From Polaribacter sp. (GTDB lineage Bacteria > Bacteroidota > Bacteroidia > Flavobacteriales > Flavobacteriaceae), in contig JAOLXX010000001.1 of NCBI GenBank assembly GCA_028343155.1, positions 62,001 to 126,000 of the forward strand: a stretch of DNA of 64,000 bases, written 5' to 3'. A program made the position numbers and the translations under genes. Below the pieces are notes generated by a model. That model had not been told where the DNA came from, did no database searches, and saw only the letters and a program-made list of their open reading frames with translations. Below are positions 10,344 to 21,590 of the stretch, one piece after another. How positions within the stretch are numbered: position 1 is the stretch's first letter; each line of letters starts with the position of its first letter.

Positions 10344-10668
10344 TTTATTGCTTTTTGATACTGCAAAGATGATAAAAAAATAGATAAAATAAATCAGTTA
10401 AAACCTCATAAGTAAAACAAAGTTTAAAAACAAATCAAATAAATTTTTGGTGTTTAAATTTAAACAAGTTGAAGTGATTTTTTTTTGAAGCTTTTTCCAG
10501 CTTTCCACTATATCTTTTTGTGAAAAACAAAAAGGATGCCGTTTCAATCTGGGCTAAACTTGTTTGTGAGCTTTTTGTTTTTAGCAATTATCAGTGAAAA
10601 TAGGTGAGATCTATGTCAAAAATTGTAATTTTGCCATCAATAAAATTGTTAAATCTAATTCGTATAGC

Positions 10669-11700
10669 ATGCAACTGTACAATAAGTTAAGCGCCATAGA
10701 ACGCGCTGCATTAATTGATGAAGCTGGCAAAGACCGCCTCACAATATCATTCTATCAATACCATAAGATAGAAAACCCACAACTATTTAGAGATAAGTTA
10801 TTCTTAGAATGGAATGTTTTAGATGTTCTTGGAAGAATTTATGTTTCTTACGAAGGCATCAACGCACAATTGTCTGTTCCTTCAGAAAACTTCTTTACTT
10901 TAAAAGACCAAATAGATAGTATTTCTTTTTTGAAAGACATTCGATTAAATGTCGCTATCGAACACGATAATAAGTCGTTTCTAAAGTTAAAAATAAAAGT
11001 ACGTGATAAAATTGTTGCAGACGGTCTGCAAGACGCGAGTTTTGATGTCACTGATAAAGGAGTTCATTTAAACGCCAAAGAATTCAATGAAATGTTGCAA
11101 AATCCAGCAACTGTTTGTGTAGATATGCGCAACCATTATGAGAGTGAAATAGGTCATTTTGATGGCGCCGTAACTCCTGATGTAGACACCTTTAGAGATT
11201 CTTTGGAGATTATAGAAGAAGACCTAAAAGACAACAAAGAAGATAAAAACTTGTTGATGTATTGTACAGGTGGAATTCGTTGCGAAAAAGCATCGGCTTA
11301 CTATAAACACAAGGGATTTAAAAACGTGTTTCAATTAGAAGGAGGAATCATAGAATATACACGTCAAGTAAAAGAAGCAGGTTTAGAAAATAAATTTATA
11401 GGCAAAAATTTTGTGTTTGATCATAGACGATCAGAACGAATTTCTGACGATGTTATTTCCAATTGTCATCAATGTGGAGCTCCTTGTGACACGCATACCA
11501 ATTGTGCAAACGAAGGTTGCCATTTATTGTTTATTCAATGTGATGCTTGTTCAGAAAAAATGGAAAACACCTGTTCCTCAGCTTGTCAAGAAATTATTCA
11601 ATTGCCTTTTGAAGTCCAAAAAGAATTGAGAAAAGGCAAAGGAAATAGCAATAAAATTTTCAAAAAAGGACGCAGTGAAATGTTAAAATTTAAAATTTAA
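10669..11700 (+). CDS. trhO: tRNA uridine(34) hydroxylase / rhodanese-domain protein (YceA/TrhO type)
   Basis: Rhodanese loop MYCTGGIRCEKAS, Cys-rich C-terminus; ORF track start is upstream, ATG 10669 preferred. Confidence 0.88.
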   Translation: MQLYNKLSAIERAALIDEAGKDRLTISFYQYHKIENPQLFRDKLFLEWNVLDVLGRIYVSYEGINAQLSVPSENFFTLKDQIDSISFLKDIRLNVAIEHDNKSFLKLKIKVRDKIVADGLQDASFDVTDKGVHLNAKEFNEMLQNPATVCVDMRNHYESEIGHFDGAVTPDVDTFRDSLEIIEEDLKDNKEDKNLLMYCTGGIRCEKASAYYKHKGFKNVFQLEGGIIEYTRQVKEAGLENKFIGKNFVFDHRRSERISDDVISNCHQCGAPCDTHTNCANEGCHLLFIQCDACSEKMENTCSSACQEIIQLPFEVQKELRKGKGNSNKIFKKGRSEMLKFKI

Positions 11701-11933
11701 CATTGTAGAGGACTCCATTTTGATGCTTTTATTTTGTGAAATAAATCCCTTTTATGAGTCCTTTAGATTTCGTATATTTACTGATTAAACTTTGTTAATT
11801 TGTCTTTTCATAGCAACTTGACAATCAATTTATGAACCCAAAGTAGGAATTCGTTTTTACATGTTGATTTTTCGTATTAGATTACAAATAACCAGCAACA
11901 AAAACCAATAACTATAAAATATATATACTTACG

Positions 11934-13298
11934 ATGGCATGTGGAAGTTGTGGTACAACAGAGAATGGAGTACCAAAAGGTTGTAAAAGTAATGGTAATT
12001 GTGGGTCAGGAACCTGTGGAAGTGGTAGTAATAAACTAGCCGTTTTTGATTGGTTATCTAACATGACCTTACCAAGTGGGCAAGAAAGATTCAATATTTT
12101 TGAAGTACGTTTTAAAAACGGAAGAAAACATTTTTATACCAATCCTGATAATTTATCCATAGTCATGGGAGATATTGTGGCAGTGGAAGGTAGCCCAGGT
12201 CATGATATTGGAACCGTTTCTTTGGCAGGTGAATTGGTAAAAGTGCAAATGAAAAAGCGAAAAATTACTGCAGATCACGAAGATGTAAAGAAAATTTATA
12301 GAAAAGCAAGTCAAAGAGATATTGATATTTGGCAAAAATCGAGAGGCAAAGAAGAAGAAACCCAAAGAAGAGGGAGAGAAATTTTGGGGCGTTTAGGTTT
12401 GCAAATGAAATTGTCTGATGTAGAATATCAAGGAGATGGTAATAAAGCCACTTTTTATTATACCGCAGAGACGCGAGTAGATTTTAGGCAATTAATTAGA
12501 GATTTGGCAAGTGCTTTTTCCATTCGTATCGAAATGAAACAAGTGGGTGCAAGACAGGAAGCGGCTCGTTTAGGAGGTGTCGGTTCTTGTGGTAGAGAAT
12601 TATGTTGCTCTACTTGGTTAACAGACTTTAGAAAAGTTACCACATCAGCAGCACGTTACCAACAATTATCTTTGAATCCGTTAAAGTTAGCAGGACAGTG
12701 TGGTAAATTAAAATGTTGTTTAAATTTTGAATTAGACACCTATTTGGATGCTTTAAAAACGTTTCCAAAACAAGATTTAGTACTTAAAACTGAAAAAGGA
12801 GAAGCTGTTTTTGTAAAGATGGATATCTTTAAAAATCATCTTTGGTATACTTATAAAGAAGAACGTTTTAAATGGTTCCGACTCACTTTGGAGCAAGTTT
12901 TAGAAATAGTTCAACTCAATAGAAATAAAGAAAAATCTATTTCGTTAGAAGAGTACGAAGCTGAAATTGTGATTCCTGTAAAAGTTGATTTTGAAGATGC
13001 TGTTGGCCAAGATAGTTTAACGCGTTTTGATGCGCCAAAAACCAGCAAACGTAAGAGAAATAGCCGAAATAGAAATAAGAAAAAAGCGGTTGTGAATACA
13101 AATAATAGGAATAATCCAAATCAAAAAAGAAAGCCACAAGCTAAGAGGCAGCCAAACCAGCATGCAAAACCGAAACCTCAAAGCAATGAAAATCAACCAA
13201 AAGGTGAAGTAAAAAAGGGAAATAACCCAAGAAGAAACAACAATAGGAATCGAAAAAATAACAACCAAAAAAATGAGAACAATTCTGAAAATAAATAA
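11934..13298 (+). CDS. ricT: PSP1-domain protein (RicT-like)
   Basis: RQEAARLGGVGSCGRELCCSTWL / CGKLKCCLNFE; Cys-rich N-terminus and basic Asn-rich tail. Confidence 0.85.
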   Translation: MACGSCGTTENGVPKGCKSNGNCGSGTCGSGSNKLAVFDWLSNMTLPSGQERFNIFEVRFKNGRKHFYTNPDNLSIVMGDIVAVEGSPGHDIGTVSLAGELVKVQMKKRKITADHEDVKKIYRKASQRDIDIWQKSRGKEEETQRRGREILGRLGLQMKLSDVEYQGDGNKATFYYTAETRVDFRQLIRDLASAFSIRIEMKQVGARQEAARLGGVGSCGRELCCSTWLTDFRKVTTSAARYQQLSLNPLKLAGQCGKLKCCLNFELDTYLDALKTFPKQDLVLKTEKGEAVFVKMDIFKNHLWYTYKEERFKWFRLTLEQVLEIVQLNRNKEKSISLEEYEAEIVIPVKVDFEDAVGQDSLTRFDAPKTSKRKRNSRNRNKKKAVVNTNNRNNPNQKRKPQAKRQPNQHAKPKPQSNENQPKGEVKKGNNPRRNNNRNRKNNNQKNENNSENK

Positions 13299-13767
13299 TT
13301 TTTCAATTGTTTTAGGAACTCTTTTTTTATTGTTTTCTTGCACTAATAAAACGGATTTCAATACCTATAAATCATTAGGGTCTGAAGGTTGGAAAGCAAA
13401 TGAAAAAGTGGTATTTGAGTTTGATGTAAAAGACACCATTTCTCCAAAAAATTTATTTATCAATATTAGAAATAATAATGAATATGCCTATAGTAATTTA
13501 TATATTATTACAGCGCTCATTTTTCCAAACGAAACGACAATTATTGATACGTTACAATATGAAATGGCAGATGAAACGGGAAAATTTTTAGGAAATGGGT
13601 TTACAGAGATTAAAGAAAATAAATTATTTTATAAAGAAAAAAAGGCATTTCCAGTTTCAGGAAAGTACCTCTTTAGTGTGCGACATGCAATGCGAAAAAA
13701 TGGGGATGTAAATCCAATTGCTTTTTTAAAAGGAATTCAAGAAGTTGGTTTGAGTATCGAAAATTAG
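13273..13767 (+). CDS. gldH: Gliding motility lipoprotein GldH
   Basis: Lipobox LFLLFSC; overlaps ricT; precedes PBP1A as in flavobacteria. Confidence 0.85.
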   Translation: MRTILKINNFSIVLGTLFLLFSCTNKTDFNTYKSLGSEGWKANEKVVFEFDVKDTISPKNLFINIRNNNEYAYSNLYIITALIFPNETTIIDTLQYEMADETGKFLGNGFTEIKENKLFYKEKKAFPVSGKYLFSVRHAMRKNGDVNPIAFLKGIQEVGLSIEN

Positions 13768-13838
13768 ATCAAATTTCCATTGCTACAGGAAAGACAAGTT
13801 AATGAAATATCACCACTGTTGAGAATCAGTATTTTAGT

Positions 13839-16136
13839 ATGGCGAAAAAGAAAAAAACAAATTTTAAAAAACAGATTAAATGGTTTTGGCTGCTTATTCT
13901 TAGTGGATTTGTATCGATACTATTATTGTTTTTTATTGCCTCTTGGGGAGGTTTAGGCAAGTTGCCAACGTTTGAAGAATTAGAAAACCCTGAAAACAAT
14001 TTAGCCACTGAAGTTATTTCTTCTGATGGTAAAACTTTAGGGAAGTATGCTGCGGAAAACAGAACCCCTATTCATTTTAAAGATTTACCAGAGAACATCA
14101 TAAAAGCTTTAGTTGCGACAGAAGACGAACGTTTTTATGAGCATTCGGGCATCGATTTTAGAGGTACTGCAAGAGCTGTTTTAAAACCAGGAAGTGGCGG
14201 TGCAAGTACGATTACACAACAGCTTGCAAAAATGTTGTTTACTGGACAAAGATCCCCCAATAAAATTAAAAGAGTTTTTCAAAAAGTAAAAGAATGGGTT
14301 GTTGCTACCAAATTGGAGCGGCAATATACTAAAAATGAGATCCTAACCATGTACTTAAATAAGTACGACTTTTTGAACCAAGCAGTAGGTATTCGTTCTG
14401 CAGCACGGATTTATTTTGGTAAAGAACCTAGAGAATTATCTATTCAGGAATCTGCAATGCTAGTCGGGATGCTAAAAAACTCCTCTTATTTTAATCCTTT
14501 AAGAAGAGCTAAATTAGTTAAACAGCGAAGAAATGTTGTGTTAAAACAAATGAATCGAAATGCGTTTATTTCATTAAAAGAAAAAGATTCTTTACAACAA
14601 TTAGACTTAGGTTTGAACATAAATAAAGAAGGACATAGTGATGGGTCAGCAACTTATTTTAGGTCTCATTTGCAAAAAGTTCTTAGGAAATGGGTACAAA
14701 CGAATCCGAAACCAAATGGAGAAGAATATAATATTTATAGAGATGGTTTAAAAATTTATGTATCCCTAGATTCTCGAATGCAGCAATATGCAGAAGAAGC
14801 TGTAAAAGAACATGTATCTAATTTGCAATCGTATTTTTTTAAAGAACAAAAGGAAAATGAAACAGCCCCTTTTTATGATTTAGAAAAGGAAGAAATAAAA
14901 GCAATTATTGAAAGAGGAAAGAAAAATTCTACGAGATATAAAAGGTTAAAAATTGCAGGAAAATCCAAAAAAGAAATAGATAAAATTTTCAATACTAAAA
15001 CAACAATGAGTGTTTTTTCTTGGAAAGGAAATCGAGATACAATTCTATCTCCCAACGATTCTATAAGATATTACAAGTATTTTTTACGTTCTGGACTGTT
15101 GTCTATTGAACCCCAATCTGGTCTTATAAAAGCTTGGGTGGGAGGTATTGACAACAAACATTTCAAATATGATGCTGTTGCGCAACAAAAAAGACAGGTA
15201 GGATCTACCTTCAAACCTTTTGTATATGCTACCGCAATTAATCAATTAAAAATGTCTCCATGTGAAGAGTTTCCAAACGTACTCTATACCATTCCGAAAG
15301 GAAGATATGGAATTCCAGAAGAATGGACTCCAAAAAACTCTGGTTTAAAGTATGGAGGAATGCTGACCTTAAAAGACGGTTTGGCAGGTTCTGTAAATAC
15401 AATGTCTGCGAGATTGATCGATATGGTCTCTCCAAATAATGTGGTTCGTTTAGCAAAATCAGCAGGTATTGAAAGTAAAATTCTAGCCAACCCATCCATT
15501 GCATTGGGAGCGGTAGATTTATCATTATTAGAGATAGTTAGTGCTTATGCTACTTTTGCAAACAAAGGGCTGCGAGTTTCACCCATGATTTTAACAAGAA
15601 TTGAAGATAAAAACGGAACTATTTTACAAGAATTCACCCCAGAAACCAAAGAGGTTTTAAGTGAAGAATCCGCTTATGTGGTATTGGATTTATTAAAAGG
15701 AGTTACTGAATCTGGCTCCGGAGTTCGTTTGCGTTTGCCTTGGGAAAAACCAAAATATGTAACCGGTTATCCGTATGAATTTACAAATCCTATTGCTGGT
15801 AAAACGGGTACAACTCAAAATCAATCTGATGGCTGGTTTATAGGTATTGTTCCAAATTTAGCGACAGGAGTTTGGACTGGCGGAGAAGACAGAGCAACCC
15901 ATTTTGAAGGAATTTCCAAAGGTCAAGGAGCAACAATGTCTTTACCCTCTTGGGCATTGTATATGAAAAAATGTTATGCTGATGAAACATTAAATATCAG
16001 TCAAGAGGACTTTGAAAAACCAGAAAATCTATCCATAAATATTGACTGCGGTAATGAAAAGGATACAGTGGATGAAGAGGGTGTAGAGGATCAAGAGAAG
16101 AAAGTCTTACTCCCTGAAGAAGATACCGATTTTTAA
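13839..16136 (+). CDS. Class A penicillin-binding protein (transglycosylase/transpeptidase)
   Basis: GT51 ATEDERFYEHSGIDFRG, transpeptidase GSTFKPF, SVN, KTGTT. Confidence 0.95.
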   Translation: MAKKKKTNFKKQIKWFWLLILSGFVSILLLFFIASWGGLGKLPTFEELENPENNLATEVISSDGKTLGKYAAENRTPIHFKDLPENIIKALVATEDERFYEHSGIDFRGTARAVLKPGSGGASTITQQLAKMLFTGQRSPNKIKRVFQKVKEWVVATKLERQYTKNEILTMYLNKYDFLNQAVGIRSAARIYFGKEPRELSIQESAMLVGMLKNSSYFNPLRRAKLVKQRRNVVLKQMNRNAFISLKEKDSLQQLDLGLNINKEGHSDGSATYFRSHLQKVLRKWVQTNPKPNGEEYNIYRDGLKIYVSLDSRMQQYAEEAVKEHVSNLQSYFFKEQKENETAPFYDLEKEEIKAIIERGKKNSTRYKRLKIAGKSKKEIDKIFNTKTTMSVFSWKGNRDTILSPNDSIRYYKYFLRSGLLSIEPQSGLIKAWVGGIDNKHFKYDAVAQQKRQVGSTFKPFVYATAINQLKMSPCEEFPNVLYTIPKGRYGIPEEWTPKNSGLKYGGMLTLKDGLAGSVNTMSARLIDMVSPNNVVRLAKSAGIESKILANPSIALGAVDLSLLEIVSAYATFANKGLRVSPMILTRIEDKNGTILQEFTPETKEVLSEESAYVVLDLLKGVTESGSGVRLRLPWEKPKYVTGYPYEFTNPIAGKTGTTQNQSDGWFIGIVPNLATGVWTGGEDRATHFEGISKGQGATMSLPSWALYMKKCYADETLNISQEDFEKPENLSINIDCGNEKDTVDEEGVEDQEKKVLLPEEDTDF

Positions 16137-16221
16137 TCGAAAAAAATTCCTATGGACGTAGCCTCGGGGTTTCTGTTGAAATTGTTTCAGCACTTTTTAA
16201 TTCTAAATCTGGAAAAACAGT

Positions 16222-16917
16222 ATGATAAATAAAAAAGTAAAAAATGTAGAAGAAGCGCTTCAAGGGGTTCAAAGCAATATGACTTTCATGCTTGGTGGTT
16301 TTGGATTGTGTGGTATTCCAGAAAACACAATTACAGAACTCGTAAAACGAGACGTTAGAGATGTTACTTGTATTTCTAACAACGCAGGCGTAGATGATTT
16401 TGGCTTAGGTTTATTACTTCAAAATAAACAGATTAAAAAAATGATTTCTTCTTATGTTGGAGAAAATGATGAGTTTGAACGACAAATGTTGTCTGGCGAG
16501 TTAGAAGTAGAATTAACTCCACAAGGAACATTAGCAGAAAAATGTAGGGCAGCACAAGCAGGTTTTCCAGCATTTTATACACCTGCTGGTTATGGAACGG
16601 AAGTAGCTGAAGGAAAAGAAACTAGAGAGTTTGATGGGAAAATGTATGTTTTAGAAACTGCATTCAAAGCAGATTTTGCGTTTGTAAAAGCGTGGAAAGG
16701 AGATGCAGCAGGAAATTTAGTTTTTAAAGGAACTGCAAGAAATTTCAATCCAAACATGTGTGGTGCAGCAAAAATTACTATAGCAGAAGTTGAAGAGTTG
16801 GTTCCTGTAGGAACTTTAGACCCTAATGATGTTCACATTCCAGGAATATTTGTGCAACGTATTTTTCAAGCAGAAAATTATGAAAAGAGAATTGAGCAAA
16901 GGACAGTAAGAAAATAA
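16222..16917 (+). CDS. scoA: 3-oxoacid CoA-transferase subunit A
   Basis: [13 protein letters not shown] and YVGEND motifs. Confidence 0.93.
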   Translation: MINKKVKNVEEALQGVQSNMTFMLGGFGLCGIPENTITELVKRDVRDVTCISNNAGVDDFGLGLLLQNKQIKKMISSYVGENDEFERQMLSGELEVELTPQGTLAEKCRAAQAGFPAFYTPAGYGTEVAEGKETREFDGKMYVLETAFKADFAFVKAWKGDAAGNLVFKGTARNFNPNMCGAAKITIAEVEELVPVGTLDPNDVHIPGIFVQRIFQAENYEKRIEQRTVRK

Positions 16918-16927
16918 TAATAATGTC

Positions 16928-17587
16928 ATGGCTTTAAATAAAAATGGAATCGCACAGCGAATTGCACAAGAAGTTCAAGATGGGTCTTACGTTAACCTAG
17001 GTATTGGAATTCCTACAATGGTGGCCAACTATGTTCGAACAGATATTGAAGTTGAGTTTCAGAGTGAAAACGGTGTTTTAGGAATGGGTCCTTTTCCTTT
17101 TGAAGGAGAAGAAGACGCTGATATTATAAACGCAGGAAAGCAAACAATTACGACACTGCCTGGAGCAAGTTTTTTTGATTCTTCTTTGAGCTTTGCTATG
17201 ATTCGGGGCAAACATGTTGACCTTACAATTTTAGGAGCCATGGAAGTTGCCGAAAATGGGGATATTGCGAATTGGAAAATTCCAGGAAAAATGGTCAAAG
17301 GAATGGGAGGTGCTATGGATTTAGTAGCGTCCGCAGAGAATATTATCGTAGCAATGATGCACACTAACAAACTTGGTGAACCTAAGCTTTTAAAACAATG
17401 TTCTCTGCCATTAACAGGTGTTGGATGCGTTAAGAAAGTTGTGACTAACTTAGCCGTCCTAGAAGTCAAAAATAATCAATTTCATTTATTAGAAAGAGCT
17501 CCTGGAGTCTCTGTCGAAGAGATTCAAAAGGTGACAGCGGGAACTTTAATCGTAAATGGAGAAATCCCCGAAATGATCCTATCCTAG
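16928..17587 (+). CDS. scoB: 3-oxoacid CoA-transferase subunit B
   Basis: VNLGIGIPTMVANY, QSENGVLGMGPFP. Confidence 0.93.
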   Translation: MALNKNGIAQRIAQEVQDGSYVNLGIGIPTMVANYVRTDIEVEFQSENGVLGMGPFPFEGEEDADIINAGKQTITTLPGASFFDSSLSFAMIRGKHVDLTILGAMEVAENGDIANWKIPGKMVKGMGGAMDLVASAENIIVAMMHTNKLGEPKLLKQCSLPLTGVGCVKKVVTNLAVLEVKNNQFHLLERAPGVSVEEIQKVTAGTLIVNGEIPEMILS

Positions 17588-17688
17588 ATCGTTACTAGAG
17601 GAAAGAATTTTTTGTGATTAAGGTTCAAACGAAAATATATTTAAGAATGAGTTTTCTTCCCTTTTGGAAGAAGTAAAGATCGGTTTTT

Positions 17689-18450
17689 ATGAAAATAATA
17701 TCATACAATGTAAACGGGATTAGAGCTGCTTTAAAAAAAGGTTTCATCGATTGGTTGCAAGCGGCAGCTCCCGATGTCATTTGCCTTCAAGAGACCAAAG
17801 CACACAAAGAACAATTGGACTTAACTGTGTTTGAAAACGCCGGTTATCCATATCATTATTGGTTTTCTGCACAGAAGAAGGGCTATTCCTCAGTGGCAAT
17901 TTTCTGTAAAGAAAAACCCAATCATATTGCCTATGGAACAGGCATTGAATCCATGGATTTTGAAGGAAGAAATTTGCGTGTAGATTTTGATGAAGTTTCC
18001 GTATTGAGTTTGTATTTACCTTCAGGAACCAACGCAGAAAGACTCCATTTTAAGTTCAATTATATGGATGAATTTCAAGAATACATCAATAATTTAAAAC
18101 AAGAAATCCCGAATTTAGTCATTTGTGGTGACTATAATATTTGTCATGAAGCAATAGATATTCACAATCCAAAAATGAAAGGAGTTTCTGGGTTTTTACC
18201 CGAAGAAAGAACTTGGATGGGGGCGTTTATAAATAGTGGATTTATTGATAGTTTCCGTTTTCTAAATCAAGAGAAACAAGCATACTCTTGGTGGAGTTAC
18301 AGAGCAAATTCTAGAGCAAATAATAAAGGGTGGCGTTTGGATTATGCCATGGTTTCTGAACCTTTAAAAGATAAAATAACCAGCGCCTATATTTTGCCAG
18401 AAGCCAAGCATTCAGATCATTGTCCTATTGTTGTTGCCCTTGATGTTTAA
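17689..18450 (+). CDS. xth: Exodeoxyribonuclease III
   Basis: MKIISYNVNGIRAALKKG, CLQETKA, SDHCPIV. Confidence 0.95.
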   Translation: MKIISYNVNGIRAALKKGFIDWLQAAAPDVICLQETKAHKEQLDLTVFENAGYPYHYWFSAQKKGYSSVAIFCKEKPNHIAYGTGIESMDFEGRNLRVDFDEVSVLSLYLPSGTNAERLHFKFNYMDEFQEYINNLKQEIPNLVICGDYNICHEAIDIHNPKMKGVSGFLPEERTWMGAFINSGFIDSFRFLNQEKQAYSWWSYRANSRANNKGWRLDYAMVSEPLKDKITSAYILPEAKHSDHCPIVVALDV

Positions 18451-18458
18451 AATTTAAG

Positions 18459-19790
18459 ATGAAGAAATTAATTATATTCCTGCTCCTAACAAATGTTTTT
18501 TTTTCACAAGAAAAAAACAATACTGTCTTAAAAACAAAAAGAGACACTTTATTTATTAAAGAGAAAATAGACACACTATTTATTGCTAAAGATTCTTTAA
18601 TAAAACCGATTAAACCCATATTTTATTCTGATAATGATTTAAAAGTTATTGACAGTCTCCTTATAGAAAAACAATTTAACTCAGCATTAATAGATACACT
18701 TGACTATGTGATTAATGATAGGGATATTACCGGAGACACAACAACGGTATTAACATCCGAATTATTAAAAGTTCGCCTTTCAGCCTTAAATGATAGGACT
18801 CCTTTTAATTTGGCCTATAATCCCTCTTTAGAAAAAGTAATCAATAGTTATTTACGATATCGTAAAAGATATTATCCCGCTTTAATGGCAAAGGCAAAAT
18901 ACTATTTCCCAATGTTTGAGCAGTATCTAGATCAATATCATATTCCTTTAGAAATGAAGTATTTGGCAATTGTGGAATCTGCTTTAAGGCCAAAAATAAA
19001 ATCTAGAGTTGGCGCAACAGGTTTGTGGCAATTTATGTATGGAACAGGAAAACAATTCGATTTAAAAGTAAGTTCTTATGTAGATGAACGTCAAGACCCT
19101 GTAAAAGCAACGATTGCTGCTTGTAAATATTTACGTCAATTACATACTATTTTTGGTGATTGGGATTTAGCCTTAGCAGCCTATAATTCTGGACCAGGAA
19201 ATGTAAGAAAAGCGATAAAGCGTTCAGGAGGTAATAAAAACTATTGGAATATAAGACCTTATTTACCAAGAGAAACAGCAGGTTATGTTCCTGCTTTTTA
19301 TGCAACCATGTATCTTTTTGAATATGCCAATATGCATAAAGTTTATTCAGAAGTCCCTGAGTTTTTTAATTTTCAAACCGATACAATTCAAATAAAAAGA
19401 ACGATTACTTTCGAACAAATTTCGGAAAAAATCAACGTTCATAAAGATGTATTGACGGACTTAAATCCCGCTTATAAATTAGCAATTATTCCCTTTATAA
19501 AAGACAGAAATTATGCACTAAGATTACCGAGCAATAAAATTGTTGAGTTTTTAGATAAAGAAGAAGAAATTTATGCTTTAGCAGATTTAGCTGATGCTCA
19601 AAGAGAAAATCCGTTGCCTAAATACTTTGAAATGGAAAAACGGATTCGTTATAAAGTTCGAAATGGTGACTTTTTAGGCAAAATAGCCCAAAAGTTTGGC
19701 GTTTATATAACTGATATTGAACGTTGGAATAGCTTAAAAAGTACCCATTTAAAAATTGGGCAAAGGCTGTATATTTATCCTAAAAAGTAA
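18459..19790 (+). CDS. Lytic transglycosylase with LysM (MltD-like)
   Basis: SLT domain (VESALRPKIKSRVGATGLWQFM) and C-terminal LysM. Confidence 0.9.
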   Translation: MKKLIIFLLLTNVFFSQEKNNTVLKTKRDTLFIKEKIDTLFIAKDSLIKPIKPIFYSDNDLKVIDSLLIEKQFNSALIDTLDYVINDRDITGDTTTVLTSELLKVRLSALNDRTPFNLAYNPSLEKVINSYLRYRKRYYPALMAKAKYYFPMFEQYLDQYHIPLEMKYLAIVESALRPKIKSRVGATGLWQFMYGTGKQFDLKVSSYVDERQDPVKATIAACKYLRQLHTIFGDWDLALAAYNSGPGNVRKAIKRSGGNKNYWNIRPYLPRETAGYVPAFYATMYLFEYANMHKVYSEVPEFFNFQTDTIQIKRTITFEQISEKINVHKDVLTDLNPAYKLAIIPFIKDRNYALRLPSNKIVEFLDKEEEIYALADLADAQRENPLPKYFEMEKRIRYKVRNGDFLGKIAQKFGVYITDIERWNSLKSTHLKIGQRLYIYPKK

Positions 19791-19950
19791 TGTTATTCGG
19801 CAAAAAAATGCAAATAAAAAGAAAAAAGGGATGTTACCAATAAAAAGAATGCGATTTGAAACTTTTCAATAGAATTTGAAAAAAGGTGTTTCAATTAAGT
19901 TTAAAAATGGAACAATTTTTGGTATACTATTTGGAGTTAAATTTAAAAAT

Positions 19951-20934
19951 ATGAAAAAATTATATACGTTATTTTCCATCACAATTATACTAACAGCTTG
20001 TGTTGGGAATGATAAATTTGTGTTACGAACTTCAATTGGAAAAATAAGTAAAGTTATGGTCGTTGCCAATGCAAGTGATTGGACAGGTGATATTGGTAAA
20101 GAAATAAGAAGTTCTTTTGGCGAACTAATGGTTGGTTTACCACAGCCTGAAACTATTTTATCGGTATCTCAAGTAGCTCCAAACGGATTTGGAAATATGA
20201 TGAAAGTAGCTAGAAATATCCTAGTGATTGGTGTTGCAGATGAAGAAAAATTCTTTGTTAGAAACAATGTTTACGCCCAACCTCAAACCATTATCTATGT
20301 GTATGCAAAAGACGATGATGGGGTTTTAAAACTGTTCAAAAAACACGAAAAAGAAATTATAAAGACGTTTGTAGCATCAGACATTCGCATGACTCAAAAT
20401 TTGTTTAAAAAGAACCAATTAGATGTTTCTCAATTTAAAACTCTCCGGAACCTAGGGGTCTCATTAACCATCCACGATAAATTTAACAAGGTAGATGATA
20501 CCGGAGAATTCTTGTGGTTGCGCCATCATCTAACGAGTGGGATCGCAAAAACGGGGAGCAATAACATCTTACTATATTCAATCCCCTTAGCGGAGGAAAC
20601 CCGTGTTTCAGATAGTATTGTTGCAGTTAGAAATAGCATTGGTAAAAAATACATTCCAGGTTCCGATCCAGAAACAATGTATATGACTACAGAAAAGGCC
20701 TACACTCCTTTTACGATTGATGCAGTTATTGACAGTAAAAAAGCCTATGAGACACGAGGAAAATGGGAGGTAAAAAATGATTTTATGGCAGGACCATTTT
20801 TAAACTACACGGTCGTTGATAAAAAGAACCATAGACTGATTGTTTTTGAAGGATTTACATATGCACCTTCTGTAAATAAAAGAGCTTTTTTGTTTGAATT
20901 AGAAGCGATTGCAAAATCGATGAAAATACAGTAA
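19951..20934 (+). CDS. DUF4837-family lipoprotein
   Basis: Lipobox TACVG; location after mltD-like gene; ATG 19951 preferred over ORF-track start. Confidence 0.7.
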   Translation: MKKLYTLFSITIILTACVGNDKFVLRTSIGKISKVMVVANASDWTGDIGKEIRSSFGELMVGLPQPETILSVSQVAPNGFGNMMKVARNILVIGVADEEKFFVRNNVYAQPQTIIYVYAKDDDGVLKLFKKHEKEIIKTFVASDIRMTQNLFKKNQLDVSQFKTLRNLGVSLTIHDKFNKVDDTGEFLWLRHHLTSGIAKTGSNNILLYSIPLAEETRVSDSIVAVRNSIGKKYIPGSDPETMYMTTEKAYTPFTIDAVIDSKKAYETRGKWEVKNDFMAGPFLNYTVVDKKNHRLIVFEGFTYAPSVNKRAFLFELEAIAKSMKIQ

Positions 20935-20960
20935 AATAAGCACATATTATTTTAAATAGG

Positions 20961-20992
20961 AATCGAAAGTAGTCGCTTTCGATTTTTTTTTT
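20961..20992 (+). terminator. Rho-independent terminator
   Basis: AATCGAAAG-tagtcg-CTTTCGATT followed by T tract. Confidence 0.8.
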
Positions 20993-21014
20993 GTACATTT
21001 AATGAAAAAAAATT

Positions 21015-21512
21015 ATGGAAATGAATTATTTAGTGCTGTTTTTAGCAGCTTTAGTGCCAATCCTTATTGGCTTTTTCTGGTATGGCTCTTTATTTGGAAA
21101 TGTCTGGATGAAAGAAATGAATTTTACCAAAGCGTCTTTAGCAGGTAAAAACATGGTATTTACATTAATCCTTAGCTATGTATTTAGCTTTTTACTTGCC
21201 TTCTTTTTACTTTTTTTAGTGATTCATCAAATGGGAGTAATGCAAGTTTTACAAGGAGAACCTGGGTTTGAAGATCAAACAGGCGAAGCATTTTCTTTTT
21301 TCCAAAACTTTTTAGGTACTTATGGAGACCGTTTTAGAACTTTTAAACACGGCGCTTTACACGGAACAATGTCTGGAATCTTTTTTGTGCTTCCAATACT
21401 TTCTATTGTTGCTATGTTTGAAAGAAAAAGTGTAAAATATATTGCTATAAATGCAGGTTATTGGATCGTAACCTTAGCAATTATGGGAGGAATTATTTGC
21501 CATTGGGTTTAA
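21015..21512 (+). CDS. DUF1761-like membrane protein
   Basis: Four-TM protein; FWYGSLFGNVWMKE. Confidence 0.7.
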   Translation: MEMNYLVLFLAALVPILIGFFWYGSLFGNVWMKEMNFTKASLAGKNMVFTLILSYVFSFLLAFFLLFLVIHQMGVMQVLQGEPGFEDQTGEAFSFFQNFLGTYGDRFRTFKHGALHGTMSGIFFVLPILSIVAMFERKSVKYIAINAGYWIVTLAIMGGIICHWV

Positions 21513-21551
21513 ATAAAATGGATACCATTTTCAATAAAAGGTTCAACAAAT

Positions 21552-21584
21552 AAAAAGGTAGTAAATTTAATTTACTACCTTTTT
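21552..21584. terminator. Bidirectional terminator
   Basis: AAAAAGGTAGTAAA-TTTAA-TTTACTACCTTTTT between convergent genes. Confidence 0.85.
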
Positions 21585-21590
21585 ATTTGT

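Noticed and set aside
15888-15900. Additional GAGCAAC at 15.9 kb and 41.4 kb
   Set aside because: Single copies in coding sequence without the 12-bp partner.
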